From a virus, in IMG/VR virus record IMGVR_UViG_3300032401_000690, positions 1 to 64,000 of that record: DNA of 64,000 nt; one strand, written 5' to 3'. Positions 34,104-42,792 of the stretch are shown here, piece after piece. Each line of letters opens with the position of its first letter. Position 1 is the first letter of the stretch. Made by a program: the position numbers and the translations under genes. The notes beneath the pieces were generated by a model. It searched no databases, had not been told where the DNA came from, and worked only from the letters and a program-made list of their open reading frames with translations.

Positions 34104-34827
34104 TTTTATTTAATTTATCATATGGTTTATACGACCTGATTTTGTTTACGACATTACTGATTTTATCCATATTAACTTTGTGATCATTGATTGGGTTACC
34201 TTCATTATATATGTAATTAATTTCAGTCATAAATTTATAATTGGTTGGTCCACACATTTCAACCATAGGATACATAAACGCAACATCTCCCGCAACAGAC
34301 CAATAATTACCGTTTTCATCTTTTAAATCGTCAACTTTAATTTTCTTCCATAAAAAAGATTTCCAAGTTCTTAAATGAGTTAAAGTAAATGGTTGGTACC
34401 TAATATTTTCAAAAGTTGTATGAGGTTTTGCAAATCCAATCCTACCATCGTGATATAAAAAACTACCATTTGCCAACCAAATATCACCACTATTATATGT
34501 TTTAATTACTCTATCAAAAACCTCATTGTCGGGTAACCAATCGTCACCATCAACCTCAATACAAATATCTTCGTCTAAAACATTATAATTACCTCTAATT
34601 ACTTGATCGTAATTTCCAGGTTGATACATTTTTAATTTATTTTCAATTAAAATAAATCTATCATCATTTTTTATAAAATCTTTAATTTTATTTACGGTAT
34701 TGTCGGTTGACATATCATCAGTTATAAAACATCTAAAATTTTTATATTTTTGATTCATAATTGATGACAGGCATTTTTCAATATAATTTTCACAATTATA
34801 GGATGTTGTTAATATAATTAAGTTCAT
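34090..34827 (-). CDS. Family 2 glycosyltransferase
   Basis: The 245-residue product begins LIILTTSYNCENYIEKCLSS then FRCFITDDMSTDNTV, the GT-A nucleotide-binding start. EDICIEVDGDDWLPDNEV holds the DGDD metal site. WRTWKSFLWKKI-like and YNEGNPINDHK segments follow. It overlaps the GT11 gene by 14 bp and its other neighbour by 4 bp, so the three are probably co-translated. The acceptor is unknown. Confidence 0.88.
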   Translation of the reverse strand: MNLIILTTSYNCENYIEKCLSSIMNQKYKNFRCFITDDMSTDNTVNKIKDFIKNDDRFILIENKLKMYQPGNYDQVIRGNYNVLDEDICIEVDGDDWLPDNEVFDRVIKTYNSGDIWLANGSFLYHDGRIGFAKPHTTFENIRYQPFTLTHLRTWKSFLWKKIKVDDLKDENGNYWSVAGDVAFMYPMVEMCGPTNYKFMTEINYIYNEGNPINDHKVNMDKISNVVNKIRSYKPYDKLNKNDLL

Positions 34828-35702
34828 AATATTTTTATATATTCTTCTTTTATTTTTTTTGCCACTTCCATACCATCAAATTTACTTATGTCGGAAGGTA
34901 CCTCAAAACGATCTTTACTAATTATTTCCCCAAGTGAATTTACATTATAAATCCATCCAGGTTTTCCACACATCCACCCCTCAATAGTTGTTCTACCTAA
35001 AAGGATACCTGCAGTCTCACTACAATTTTTAACAAAATCCTCAACATTATATGTGTCTTCGTAATACTTAACGTGAGAATTTTCTAACAGACCAGACAAA
35101 TAATATGATGAGTTTTTACCTACTAACCATAATTCTTTACCAATATTTTTTGTATACTCTACCAAATCTTCAATTGATTTTTGTCTTAAATAATCAATTG
35201 TCCCTACAAATAGAACATAACCATTATCTGTAGTATTGGTTGGGTTAAATCTATTAGAATCAATAGGGTTATAAATAACTTCAATTTTATCTTTTGGTAT
35301 GTTAAAATTATTTATTAAATGGTCTTTAATTTCAGGTCTAATGGCAATGTATTTTAGAATACTATTATCCATTACAGGATTTTCTAAAGATATCACTTCA
35401 GAATGGATTGTAGTTATTTTTTTAATATTTGGAAATGCTTTAACCAACGCTTCTGTGATTGGTTTATGTTGTGTATGTATTATATCAAATATTTGAGTAA
35501 GAAGTTGTGTGTCAAAATTATGTATTTTTATACCATTTTTTTGAGCTAATGAAACTAAAGGATCTCCAAGATTTGGTGATGTTATAGTGACATCACAATC
35601 AAGTTGTGTTAAATATTTAGATAATTCGTAAATATACATTTCAGATCCCGTGAAATTTTTAAAGGATAAACACCCAATTAATATTTTTATTTTATTTGAC
35701 AT
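34824..35702 (-). CDS. GT4-like glycosyltransferase
   Basis: The 292-residue product is a GT-B enzyme. It starts KIKILIGCLSFKNFTGSEMYIYELSKYL, then has FDIIHTQHKPITEALVKAFP, the domain-2 start YVLFVGTIDYLRQKSIEDLVEY and GILLGRTTIEGWMCGKPGWIYN, where E-G-W-M-C-G-K-P corresponds to the donor-binding E-x(4)-G-x-P region. It is shorter than most GT4 enzymes (~350-400). Confidence 0.82.
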   Translation of the reverse strand: MSNKIKILIGCLSFKNFTGSEMYIYELSKYLTQLDCDVTITSPNLGDPLVSLAQKNGIKIHNFDTQLLTQIFDIIHTQHKPITEALVKAFPNIKKITTIHSEVISLENPVMDNSILKYIAIRPEIKDHLINNFNIPKDKIEVIYNPIDSNRFNPTNTTDNGYVLFVGTIDYLRQKSIEDLVEYTKNIGKELWLVGKNSSYYLSGLLENSHVKYYEDTYNVEDFVKNCSETAGILLGRTTIEGWMCGKPGWIYNVNSLGEIISKDRFEVPSDISKFDGMEVAKKIKEEYIKIL

Positions 35703-35714
35703 CAGTTTTATTTA

Positions 35715-37223
35715 TTAAATGTAATAAAGGTTATTTTTTATTTTATCAAAATTTAATTTAATTAATGGTAATAAAATTTTATTGTATTCCATAATAATTT
35801 CCCCCATTTCTAAATCAATATTTCTTGTTTTAGATTCATAATGGTACGCAACACAATTACTACTAATAATGTTATTGTAATCTTTAATTTTAAATTGTAA
35901 ATTAAGTTCAACATCCTCCCAACAATATTTATAATTTTCACTAAACATTCCAAGTTTATTAAAAATATCTTTTCTAACCATCATTAAAGCCGCGGTATTA
36001 CCAACCACATTTGATTGATCACTAGTATAGTTAAAATACGACTCTTTATTTTTATGTGTTACACTTATTGATTTATTTGTTTGATTAACATATATAGATA
36101 TTCCATCATGTTGTAGTGTGTTATTTGGATAATGTAGTCTAGCACCAACTGTCCCAACTTTATTTGTTGTTTTAAAAATTCTTAACATTTCATAAATAAC
36201 ATTGTTAAGAACTTTAATATCGTTATTACAAAACAATAAAAATTCGTAATCATCATTTATGTGATTTTTAACAACATCGTTATTAATTTTTGCAAAATTA
36301 TAATAATCGTATTCAATTAATCTTATGTTGTTATTTAGTTGGATATAACTTTTTATGATTTCCTTTTCATCATCTGTTGATCCCGTATCCGCAATAAAAA
36401 TATCAAATAGTTTTTCATTACAATGTTCATAAAATGAATTAATACAATCCAATAACATTTCCACATTACCTTTTGTTGGGATTATAATTGCAACCTTACC
36501 AATATTTTTTAAAGGTTTTTCTTTAATTACCGGAACATAAACCGATTCAGGTTTTAAATCTAATGGTAATTCACTTCCCCATTTCTCAACGAACTTATCT
36601 TTGCTTTCCCAAAACTCTTGGTTTGGTCTACCAACAGATTGATGTGTTATCTCAAATGATGAGGTTACACCAATCTTAACTCCCGATAAGTAATTTGGTA
36701 CACAGAATAGATGATCGTAGAAGTGGAACTTACCAATGGTTGTATCAAACATATGATTACATTTTGTTTTATCAAACGACATAAACAAACCATCAATTGT
36801 TACAACTGGAACTAAAAAAGGTAATTTTGGAGAATATTTACTTAAGAATTTTTTTTGACCATCAGGGTGATGATAAACTTGCCCGACCATTGTTTGGTTC
36901 ATTCTGTCCCAATAAACTCCTGACTCGGGAAAATAACAAGAACCTGCTTTGCCTATAATACCATAGTCGGGATTATCCTCAAAATCTTTTAATAATTTTT
37001 TACCCCAATTTTTCTCAAGTTTAATATCGTTATGACAACAAACAATTATATTATAAATTGATTCAGTAATTCCGGAGTTATAAACATTTGATAATGAATG
37101 TTCATTATGATTTTCATATTCTAATATCTGAGGATCTTTAACCCCAACAGTTTGTAACAAATGTTGTCTAAATTTGTTATTATATTCTTGATCTTTATGT
37201 GTTGAATATATTATTGTTATCAT
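35715..37223 (-). CDS. Two-domain glycosyltransferase (GT2)
   Basis: The 502-residue product has an N-terminal domain (MITIIYSTHKDQEYNNKF..., YNIIVCCHNDIKLEKNWGKK) and a second, complete GT2 domain from about residue 243 (KVAIIIPTKGNVEMLLDCINSF, IFIADTGSTDDEKEII, FLLFCNNDIKVLNNV, CWEDVELNLQFKIKDY). Both domains show an N-D-I metal-site variant. It overlaps the dUTPase C-half gene by 4 bp. Likely role is chain extension of the phage-encoded glycan. Confidence 0.85.
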   Translation of the reverse strand: MITIIYSTHKDQEYNNKFRQHLLQTVGVKDPQILEYENHNEHSLSNVYNSGITESIYNIIVCCHNDIKLEKNWGKKLLKDFEDNPDYGIIGKAGSCYFPESGVYWDRMNQTMVGQVYHHPDGQKKFLSKYSPKLPFLVPVVTIDGLFMSFDKTKCNHMFDTTIGKFHFYDHLFCVPNYLSGVKIGVTSSFEITHQSVGRPNQEFWESKDKFVEKWGSELPLDLKPESVYVPVIKEKPLKNIGKVAIIIPTKGNVEMLLDCINSFYEHCNEKLFDIFIADTGSTDDEKEIIKSYIQLNNNIRLIEYDYYNFAKINNDVVKNHINDDYEFLLFCNNDIKVLNNVIYEMLRIFKTTNKVGTVGARLHYPNNTLQHDGISIYVNQTNKSISVTHKNKESYFNYTSDQSNVVGNTAALMMVRKDIFNKLGMFSENYKYCWEDVELNLQFKIKDYNNIISSNCVAYHYESKTRNIDLEMGEIIMEYNKILLPLIKLNFDKIKNNLYYI

Positions 37224-37522
37224 ATCCCAGTACTCCCGAATCCTTTCTCTCCTCGGTCTTTATTGTTTATGTTATCAACCTTTGTTAATTTAATCCACTT
37301 ACCTGAAACCACGGGTGAAATAACTGCTTGTGCGATTTTCTGACCTTTTTTAATTATAACATTATTTTTTGTTGTATTAAATAGTATAACTTGAATTTCT
37401 CCTGTATATCCACAATTATGTATTAGATGGTCATTACAAAAAAAGTTATGATTATTAGATACCGTAATATCATAAGTTTGGTTTTTTGATTTTGAGATTT
37501 TTTTTATTTTAGTTGTTTTCAT
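37220..37522 (-). CDS. dut: C-terminal half of dUTPase fused to a split C-intein
   Basis: Residues 1-36 are a C-intein (TYDITVSNNHNFFCNDHLIHN). Residues 37-100 are the dUTPase end: Cys37-GYTGEIQVILFN (second part of motif III), IKKGQKIAQAVISPV (motif IV) and RGEKGFGSTGI (the Gly-rich motif V closing the active site). After trans-splicing with the product of 38432-39124, motif III would read GTVD-CGYTGEI. The start codon overlaps the end of the homing endonuclease gene by 14 nt. dUTPase removes dUTP to keep uracil out of DNA. Confidence 0.93.
   Translation of the reverse strand: MKTTKIKKISKSKNQTYDITVSNNHNFFCNDHLIHNCGYTGEIQVILFNTTKNNVIIKKGQKIAQAVISPVVSGKWIKLTKVDNINNKDRGEKGFGSTGI
37415..37522 (-). 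other. C-intein coding segment (36 residues) in dUTPase
   Basis: Residues 1-36 end in LIHN before Cys+1. The length and the TYDITV...H-N-F-F-x-N pattern match canonical split C-inteins of about 35-40 residues. Confidence 0.9.
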
Positions 37523-38393
37523 TTATAAAAGTTTTTAAATCATTAACACTATAAAATATTTTATAGTTTTTATATATCTGTTTTGTATAATATTCCTTAA
37601 CGTCAACCTCTTCAGTATTCCACCCCTTCATTTCAATAATATAGGATAATCCGTTATTAAATTCAACCAAAAAATCAGGAACATAGTGTCTATTTATGTC
37701 GTTATAAAAATATTTTATTCTAATCCCATGTTTATTTGTCCATGTTTTTACTAAAGTAGAGGAATCGAATAATTTCATAGACTCTAATTCGTAAGAGGAT
37801 GCGTACATAAAAATTTCATTATTTTTTGAAGTATATTTACCGGTCTTATATTTATTAGATTGATTACTGATTATTCCATCGGCATATAGTTGAGATATTT
37901 TTTTAGACATATTTTCTCTATATTCTAATGATTTCTCACATCTTCCGTCGTTTAACGACTTTTTTATTGATTCTATTGTTTTTTCTCTATACTCATTATT
38001 TTTCCACTTTTCTTTTGACGTTTTAGATATTTTTTCAATTCTTTCGTCAGATATTACCCATTTTTTAAACTCTTCCGACGATTTCCAATTCGTAAATCCA
38101 GAAAAAATTTCAGGAGTTTCCTTATGAATTTTTTTAATCTTTTCAGACATACTTTTCCTAAATTCAGGATTTTTATGTGTTATATTTCTAATTTTTATTT
38201 GTTTGTCTCTATAGTCGGGGTCTGACCAATTTTTTTTTGATCTTTCCGATATTTTTTTTAACTCATCATTTGATTTCACTTGAGAACCTACAAACATTAA
38301 TTTATAGTCCGAACTATTCATTTTATGTTCAAATTTTAAGTGCTCAACAATTGAACACTTTTTTTCCACACCACAAATTAAACATTTCACCAT
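37509..38393 (-). CDS. Homing endonuclease (PD-(D/E)XK type) between the two dUTPase halves
   Basis: The 294-residue product starts with a zinc-finger-like CLICGVEKKCSIVEHLKFEH block and a long series of NUMOD3-like repeats (Ser/Lys-rich: SERSKKNWSDPDYRDKQI, SKTSKEKWKNNEYREK, SKKISQLYADG). It ends with a nuclease domain RHYVPDFLVEF...YIIEMKGW, the P-D...E-x-K catalytic pattern. Repeats of this kind bind DNA in other phage homing enzymes. It lies inside a fractured gene, so it probably mobilises the split intein. It has its own TATTTATC element 19 bp upstream, and its stop overlaps the C-intein start. Confidence 0.85.
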   Translation of the reverse strand: MVKCLICGVEKKCSIVEHLKFEHKMNSSDYKLMFVGSQVKSNDELKKISERSKKNWSDPDYRDKQIKIRNITHKNPEFRKSMSEKIKKIHKETPEIFSGFTNWKSSEEFKKWVISDERIEKISKTSKEKWKNNEYREKTIESIKKSLNDGRCEKSLEYRENMSKKISQLYADGIISNQSNKYKTGKYTSKNNEIFMYASSYELESMKLFDSSTLVKTWTNKHGIRIKYFYNDINRHYVPDFLVEFNNGLSYIIEMKGWNTEEVDVKEYYTKQIYKNYKIFYSVNDLKTFINENN

Positions 38394-38412
38394 AATACCC
38401 CTTATCTATATT

Positions 38413-38420
38413 GATAAATA
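38413..38420 (-). promoter_or_regulatory. Candidate late promoter element TATTTATC (minus strand)
   Basis: The element lies 19 bp before the homing endonuclease start and just after the N-intein stop codon, so the endonuclease and the dUTPase C-half may be transcribed separately from the N-half. Confidence 0.45.
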
Positions 38421-38431
38421 GTATGCTGGTG

Positions 38432-39124
38432 TTAAAAAATTATGATTTCATCGTTTTCGGTTAAATTTTTTGCCAACTTAATCCCGTCTTTAGTGTAAAC
38501 CTCACTATTAAGGGTAACCTCAAGAATTCCATGTTCGGTGTCAATTAATAATATTTCTTGGACTCCAGTATCAAAAATGGATGATATGACATCTTTCTCA
38601 ATCTCTAAAGAATCTTCATTAAATGAATAAACGATATCCCCAATCCTCAGTTCTTTGATTGTCTTATCTCCGTCAATGGTTAATATCTTCATGTTTTCAG
38701 AAAAACAATCCACCGTCCCCGGAGAATTTAATACCATAAGCCCTTGTTTTAAAGCCAAACCACTCTTAGGCCTCACCTGTACCTCATACCCGTCAGGAAT
38801 ATCAATATGTAACCCCGTTGGAATTAATGATCTACCAAACGATTCTATTTCAATTTCTTCAGTTGAAAACAAATCAAATCCAGAATCTGTTGGGTAAGCA
38901 TATGATGGGTCAATAGAATCAACGTTGGATTGAGAATACTCAACTTTCATTTTTTGTTCAAAGTTTGCCATATCTCGTTCAAGTTCGGCAACATCAACAC
39001 CAAAAATATCCATTATGTTTTGGTAGTCAGGTTCTTCATCACCAAACATATCCTCAAGTTCTTGGAGATTTTCTAGTTGATTAAGTAAGTCCCCAAGATT
39101 TTCTTCTTCTTCCTCGTTAATCAT
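38432..39124 (-). CDS. dut: N-terminal half of dUTPase fused to a split N-intein
   Basis: Residues 1-70 form an acidic helical extension not found in ordinary dUTPases. The core follows: YAYPTDSGFDLFS (motif I), RPKSGLALKQGL (motif II) and NSPGTVD (first part of motif III). Cys140 starts the N-intein (CFSENMKILTIDGDKTIKEL, IGDIVYSFNED, a B-like block around HGILEVTLNSEVYT, ending ENDEIIIF), 91 residues long. The insertion splits catalytic motif III, so no activity is expected before splicing. The start overlaps the exonuclease stop by 4 bp. Confidence 0.93.
   Translation of the reverse strand: MINEEEEENLGDLLNQLENLQELEDMFGDEEPDYQNIMDIFGVDVAELERDMANFEQKMKVEYSQSNVDSIDPSYAYPTDSGFDLFSTEEIEIESFGRSLIPTGLHIDIPDGYEVQVRPKSGLALKQGLMVLNSPGTVDCFSENMKILTIDGDKTIKELRIGDIVYSFNEDSLEIEKDVISSIFDTGVQEILLIDTEHGILEVTLNSEVYTKDGIKLAKNLTENDEIIIF
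38435..38707 (-). other. N-intein coding segment (91 residues) in dUTPase
   Basis: It runs from the Cys140 codon at 38705-38707 to the stop. It is the partner of the 36-residue C-intein encoded at 37415-37522, and together they give a typical ~127-residue mini-intein. Confidence 0.88.
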
Positions 39125-39840
39125 TTTAATTCCTTTAATTTTTTAATAGTATCAACCAATACCACAACATCTTTTTCACAGTAATCTGATATCTCTTTTA
39201 ACATATTTTTATTCCAATAGTAGTCGTGAACTTTATCTCCCGTCACTTCACCATCTTTTGGTGTTGGTATATCCAAACAAGTACACATAAGATCCAACGA
39301 TCCGATGGAAGTATAAGAACCATATTGCCAAATCTCTTTGGTATCAATTGCCTTAACTTCCCAAGGTTTTGTATCATACGATGGTAAAAGTTTTGATGGC
39401 ATAATCCCATTTATAATCATTCGTTTTGCCATCATCGGTATATCAAAATTCTTTAGGTTATGACCACAAAGATAAAAATCTAATTTTTGGCAACGATCCA
39501 ATAGATTTCTTACTTGTAATAAAACTTCTTTTTCATCATCACCTGAGAATGTTTGTTTCTTGATATCACCATTGTCCATAACGAACGCCAATGAAACACA
39601 AACAATCTTTGCAAATTCAGGAACAAGTGCCGCCCTTTTCTTAAACACCTCATTTTTCCATTCCATTTCAGATTCCCCAATCATAGTATCTTCGGGAAAT
39701 CTTTTTAGGAACCAATCAAAGTATTTATTAAACTGATCGGCAACTGAACTATTTAAAGTTTGGCATACCTCAAAGTCAGGACAACAACCTACAGTTTCTA
39801 TATCAAGAAACAAAATTTTTGTAATTGGAATATTAATCAT
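39121..39840 (-). CDS. DEDD-family 3'-5' exonuclease (PolB exo-like)
   Basis: The 239-residue product has ILFLDIETVG (ExoI, Asp/Glu), CGHNLKNFDIPMMAKR (ExoII) and ISDYCEKDVVVLVDTI (ExoIII, Y-x(3)-D type). The order and length fit the stand-alone 3'-5' exonucleases related to the DNA polymerase B proofreading domain. It may act in replication, repair or host DNA recycling. It sits upstream of the fractured dUTPase in a nucleotide-metabolism island within the glycan cluster. Confidence 0.85.
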   Translation of the reverse strand: MINIPITKILFLDIETVGCCPDFEVCQTLNSSVADQFNKYFDWFLKRFPEDTMIGESEMEWKNEVFKKRAALVPEFAKIVCVSLAFVMDNGDIKKQTFSGDDEKEVLLQVRNLLDRCQKLDFYLCGHNLKNFDIPMMAKRMIINGIMPSKLLPSYDTKPWEVKAIDTKEIWQYGSYTSIGSLDLMCTCLDIPTPKDGEVTGDKVHDYYWNKNMLKEISDYCEKDVVVLVDTIKKLKELK

Positions 39841-39845
39841 ATTAT

Positions 39846-40679
39846 TTAATTATTTTTTATTTTATCTACAACTTCCCACCCTTTATTTTTTCCATAAGAT
39901 TTCAAAGTAGTAACACTAACTAATAGGTTATTTTTTTTTACGTAATCTTTAAATGAATTATAACCTAAAAAATTTAAAATATCACCTTTAGGTGTTTTTA
40001 TTATCCAAATCATTTTATTTGATTCAGATTGTTTTTTCTTTGATAACTCACTTCTTTTATACCCAACCTTACTTATTGACATTTTTTTTCTTATGTCTTC
40101 ATTATATTTTTTACCTTTATTTGGTGATGGAACCCCTTTTTTAATTTTAGATAATTTTAATTTAGTTTCATCATTCATAGGAATTCTTTTTTTACCTTTA
40201 AGTGACTCGCTTATTTTTTTTCTTGTATTGTCACTAACAATTCTACCTTTAGATGTTTCACTAATTTTTTTTCTAAAATTTTCAGACATTTTTAACCCCC
40301 TATTCCATCCACCTAAAGTCCTATTTTGTTTTTTCGCAGTTTCGGACATTTTAAGTTTTGTTTTACTACTATGATTTTTCCCAAACATAGGAGATCCCCC
40401 ATCACCACCATTGGTTAAATTAACCAATTTAAATCCCCATACTTTAAATTGAGATATCCAATACATTTCAACCTCATTTGAGTCTTTATCGTCACATACA
40501 TCTAAAATTTCTATAATAATTTTTCCCCCATTTAATAAAGTATTATTAATCCATTTTTCTTTATATGTTTTTTTATTTTTACTTTGATTTATATGTGCAG
40601 AGTATCTTTTATTTATTGATTTAGTTTTACCAATATAACGAATTTTAATCTCATCACTAAGTGTGTAAATATATGTCAT
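39846..40679 (-). CDS. GIY-YIG homing endonuclease with NUMOD3 repeats
   Basis: The 277-residue product begins with a GIY-YIG domain (TYIYTLSDEIKIRYIGKT, RYSAHINQSKNK, later EMYWISQFKVWGFKLVNLTNGG). Several NUMOD3-type DNA-binding repeats follow (FGKNHSSKTKLKMSET, SENFRKKISETSKGR, SDNTRKKISESLKGK, NEDIRKKMSISKVGY). A C-terminal module (ILNFLGYNSFKDYVKKNN) closes it. It is free-standing and probably a mobile insertion between the exonuclease and a glycosyltransferase gene. Confidence 0.92.
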   Translation of the reverse strand: MTYIYTLSDEIKIRYIGKTKSINKRYSAHINQSKNKKTYKEKWINNTLLNGGKIIIEILDVCDDKDSNEVEMYWISQFKVWGFKLVNLTNGGDGGSPMFGKNHSSKTKLKMSETAKKQNRTLGGWNRGLKMSENFRKKISETSKGRIVSDNTRKKISESLKGKKRIPMNDETKLKLSKIKKGVPSPNKGKKYNEDIRKKMSISKVGYKRSELSKKKQSESNKMIWIIKTPKGDILNFLGYNSFKDYVKKNNLLVSVTTLKSYGKNKGWEVVDKIKNN

Positions 40680-40707
40680 AATAATAAATATTACGACATT
40701 AATAAAG

Positions 40708-41925
40708 TTACCTAATAATACTCAAATAAAAATCTTTTCGGTCAATGGTTACTTTATTAAGGTCGTAACGATCCTTTACCGTTTCATATAGTCTTTCACC
40801 CATATCGGTAATCATATTTGGGTTATCAACCAACTTCTTAATATATTTTGCCCAATCACTATGGTTATTATTTTTATTAACCAATAACGCATTACCATCA
40901 GTAAAATTACCATTATTTAACGAATGTTTCAAATCAATCGTGTATGGTCCAACATTAGATGCAATCAATGCCTTTTTATAAAATCCTGCTTCAATAACTT
41001 TAAGTTGTGATTTCATTCTGTTAAATACGTGATCAACAATTGGTGATAAAGAAATATCAAACTTAGAATAGTTCTTAGCGTATGTTGTTGTTGGTTTTGT
41101 CCATACTCTAACATAGTTTTCATTTTGCCACCCAGGATATTCACCATCCTCAAACTTATCCAAATATTCCTTATATTTTGGTGTAACGATTTTATATTTG
41201 TCGGTAAAAATTTCTTCATACTTAACCCAAACAGTTTCTTCAGGTTTAATTGCCCGTTTTGTTTCTTGATTTGTTTGTTTGTTAATTTCGGTAACTGTAC
41301 CTCTTGTATCAAAACCACAAACATAATATTGTAGTTTATCTTTAACGGACGATAATTTTGAAACCATACCATCTAACAATTTTAAATCGTGTAAATGTGA
41401 TGATCCACCCAACCAACCAACTCTTACTTTATCAGATGGTAATGTTGGTTCATTAAATTGAGCCTCCCTTGGGTCAATAGCGTTTGGAAACACAAAAACA
41501 TTTTTATTAAATTTTTTAATTTCAAATGCAAAAATATCAGTTGTTGTTGTAACGTAAGAAGCAACTTTAAGATTTGCAATAATTTTTTCGTGAATTTTGT
41601 TATTTAAAATCAATTGTTGAATTGGATGTTCCTTTGTTGGTAACCAATAATCGTCAATGTCTGCAACAACAATAATTCCCATAGATTTAAGTTTCTCAAT
41701 CAATGCAGGACATTTATCATAATCATTTCCAATTGTTCTATGGAAATGAACAATATGATATTGTGACCAATAATTCATATCATCCACCTTTGGTGCATAG
41801 TCAATATCAACGTGAAAATCATCAGGATATAGATTTTGTAGTTTAACATGGGGGTCGACAGATCTATACCGACCAACTCCTGACGAATCTGAGGGGGCGA
41901 CTAATACTCTAATTTTTTCTTTCAT
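40708..41925 (-). CDS. GT-B glycosyltransferase
   Basis: The 405-residue product begins RVLVAPSDSSGVGRYRSVDPHVKL, then IVHFHRTIG, IVVADIDDYWLPT, and the domain-2 start KVRVGWLGGSSHLHDLKLLDG. The C-terminal region has FDISLSPIVDHVFNRMKSQLKVIEAGFYKKALIAS, where K-x-x-E-A-G resembles the donor-binding E of GT4 enzymes. Such proteins are common in marine T4-like phages. The acceptor is unknown. Its start overlaps the next gene's stop by 17 bp. Confidence 0.82.
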   Translation of the reverse strand: MKEKIRVLVAPSDSSGVGRYRSVDPHVKLQNLYPDDFHVDIDYAPKVDDMNYWSQYHIVHFHRTIGNDYDKCPALIEKLKSMGIIVVADIDDYWLPTKEHPIQQLILNNKIHEKIIANLKVASYVTTTTDIFAFEIKKFNKNVFVFPNAIDPREAQFNEPTLPSDKVRVGWLGGSSHLHDLKLLDGMVSKLSSVKDKLQYYVCGFDTRGTVTEINKQTNQETKRAIKPEETVWVKYEEIFTDKYKIVTPKYKEYLDKFEDGEYPGWQNENYVRVWTKPTTTYAKNYSKFDISLSPIVDHVFNRMKSQLKVIEAGFYKKALIASNVGPYTIDLKHSLNNGNFTDGNALLVNKNNNHSDWAKYIKKLVDNPNMITDMGERLYETVKDRYDLNKVTIDRKDFYLSIIR

Positions 41926-42673
41926 ATTTTTTTATAATTTTTTTTAAATAGGTAAGATCGTAAAAATCACTTTCCCATATTACTTCTAAATTATAACCAT
42001 ATTCTTTTATTTTATCAACTCTAAATTTATCCTCATCCCAAATATTCTTTGCGGTTTTTTTTTTATGGGGGTGAAAATAATCACTATCGTATTTTAATGG
42101 GTTACAATGCCAATAATCACCATTAAATTCTATAATTAAATTATATTTTTCAATATAAATGTCACAAACATATCTACCAACAGAAAAAGATCCTTTAGGG
42201 TTTTGTTTCATTTTTTTTAATTCTGTTAAAAGTTTTTTTTCTTTTTTAGAGACAGGTCCTTGTTTTGGAAAATTATTAGATATTTTTTCAGATATTTTTT
42301 TTAATGTTTCTTTAGTGTGTTTTTTACCAAAAAATGGATTTGATTCCCCCTTTTGTTGGTCATTACTACATTTTTTACATAACGAATCTTTTAATTTGTA
42401 ATAATTTCTACAAGTAATTGATGAGTTATTTGATGACACAACCACATCAGTCCCACATTTAGGGCATTTCCTCATAATAACATATTTATCATCATTTTTA
42501 ATAATCTTTAAAGATTTACATCTATCTCGTTTCCTGATAAGATTATGTTTGTTTAAAATGGTAAGTATTGTTGGTTTTGAAACATTTAACATTTTTCCAA
42601 TCTCTATGGAGCTTTTTCCTTTATTATATTCACTAATAATAAAATTTTCATTAAGGGTTAATTTTGGTGGCAT
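41909..42673 (-). CDS. Homing endonuclease with HTH, zinc ribbon and Vsr-like nuclease
   Basis: The 254-residue product has an N-terminal helix-turn-helix (SSIEIGKMLNVSKPTILTIL), a zinc ribbon (CPKCGTDVVV...CKKCSND), one NUMOD3 block (NPFFGKKHTKETLKKISE) and a Vsr-like nuclease (VGRYVCDIYIEKYNLIIEFN then GDYWHCNPLKY, later KIKEYGYNLEVIWESDFYD). The E-x-x-G-D-Y-W-H pattern and the C-terminal E-S-D are the catalytic elements. A TATTTATA octamer lies 14 bp before the start. Free-standing mobile gene at the end of the glycan cluster. Confidence 0.88.
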   Translation of the reverse strand: MPPKLTLNENFIISEYNKGKSSIEIGKMLNVSKPTILTILNKHNLIRKRDRCKSLKIIKNDDKYVIMRKCPKCGTDVVVSSNNSSITCRNYYKLKDSLCKKCSNDQQKGESNPFFGKKHTKETLKKISEKISNNFPKQGPVSKKEKKLLTELKKMKQNPKGSFSVGRYVCDIYIEKYNLIIEFNGDYWHCNPLKYDSDYFHPHKKKTAKNIWDEDKFRVDKIKEYGYNLEVIWESDFYDLTYLKKIIKKYERKN

Positions 42674-42687
42674 AAAGAACAGTTTAA

Positions 42688-42695
42688 TATAAATA
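42688..42695 (-). promoter_or_regulatory. Candidate late promoter element TATTTATA (minus strand)
   Basis: TATTTATA on the minus strand lies 14 bp before the homing endonuclease ATG, after the terminator at 42731-42760. It would start the transcript entering the glycan cluster. Confidence 0.55.
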
Positions 42696-42730
42696 TCATA
42701 GGTCCTATCAAAAGGTAAAATATCAATAAC

Positions 42731-42760
42731 AAAAAACCCCCAATCTTAAGAATGGAGGTT
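42731..42760 (-). terminator. Rho-independent terminator of the 42.8-45.5 kb minus operon
   Basis: On the minus strand AACCTCCATTCTTAAGAT pairs back with TTGGGGGTT (one G-T pair and one mismatch), followed by TTTTTTG. It lies just after the 206-residue gene. Confidence 0.7.
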
Positions 42761-42792
42761 AGCCGATGTAATAAAATACAAAGGGGTGCGTA

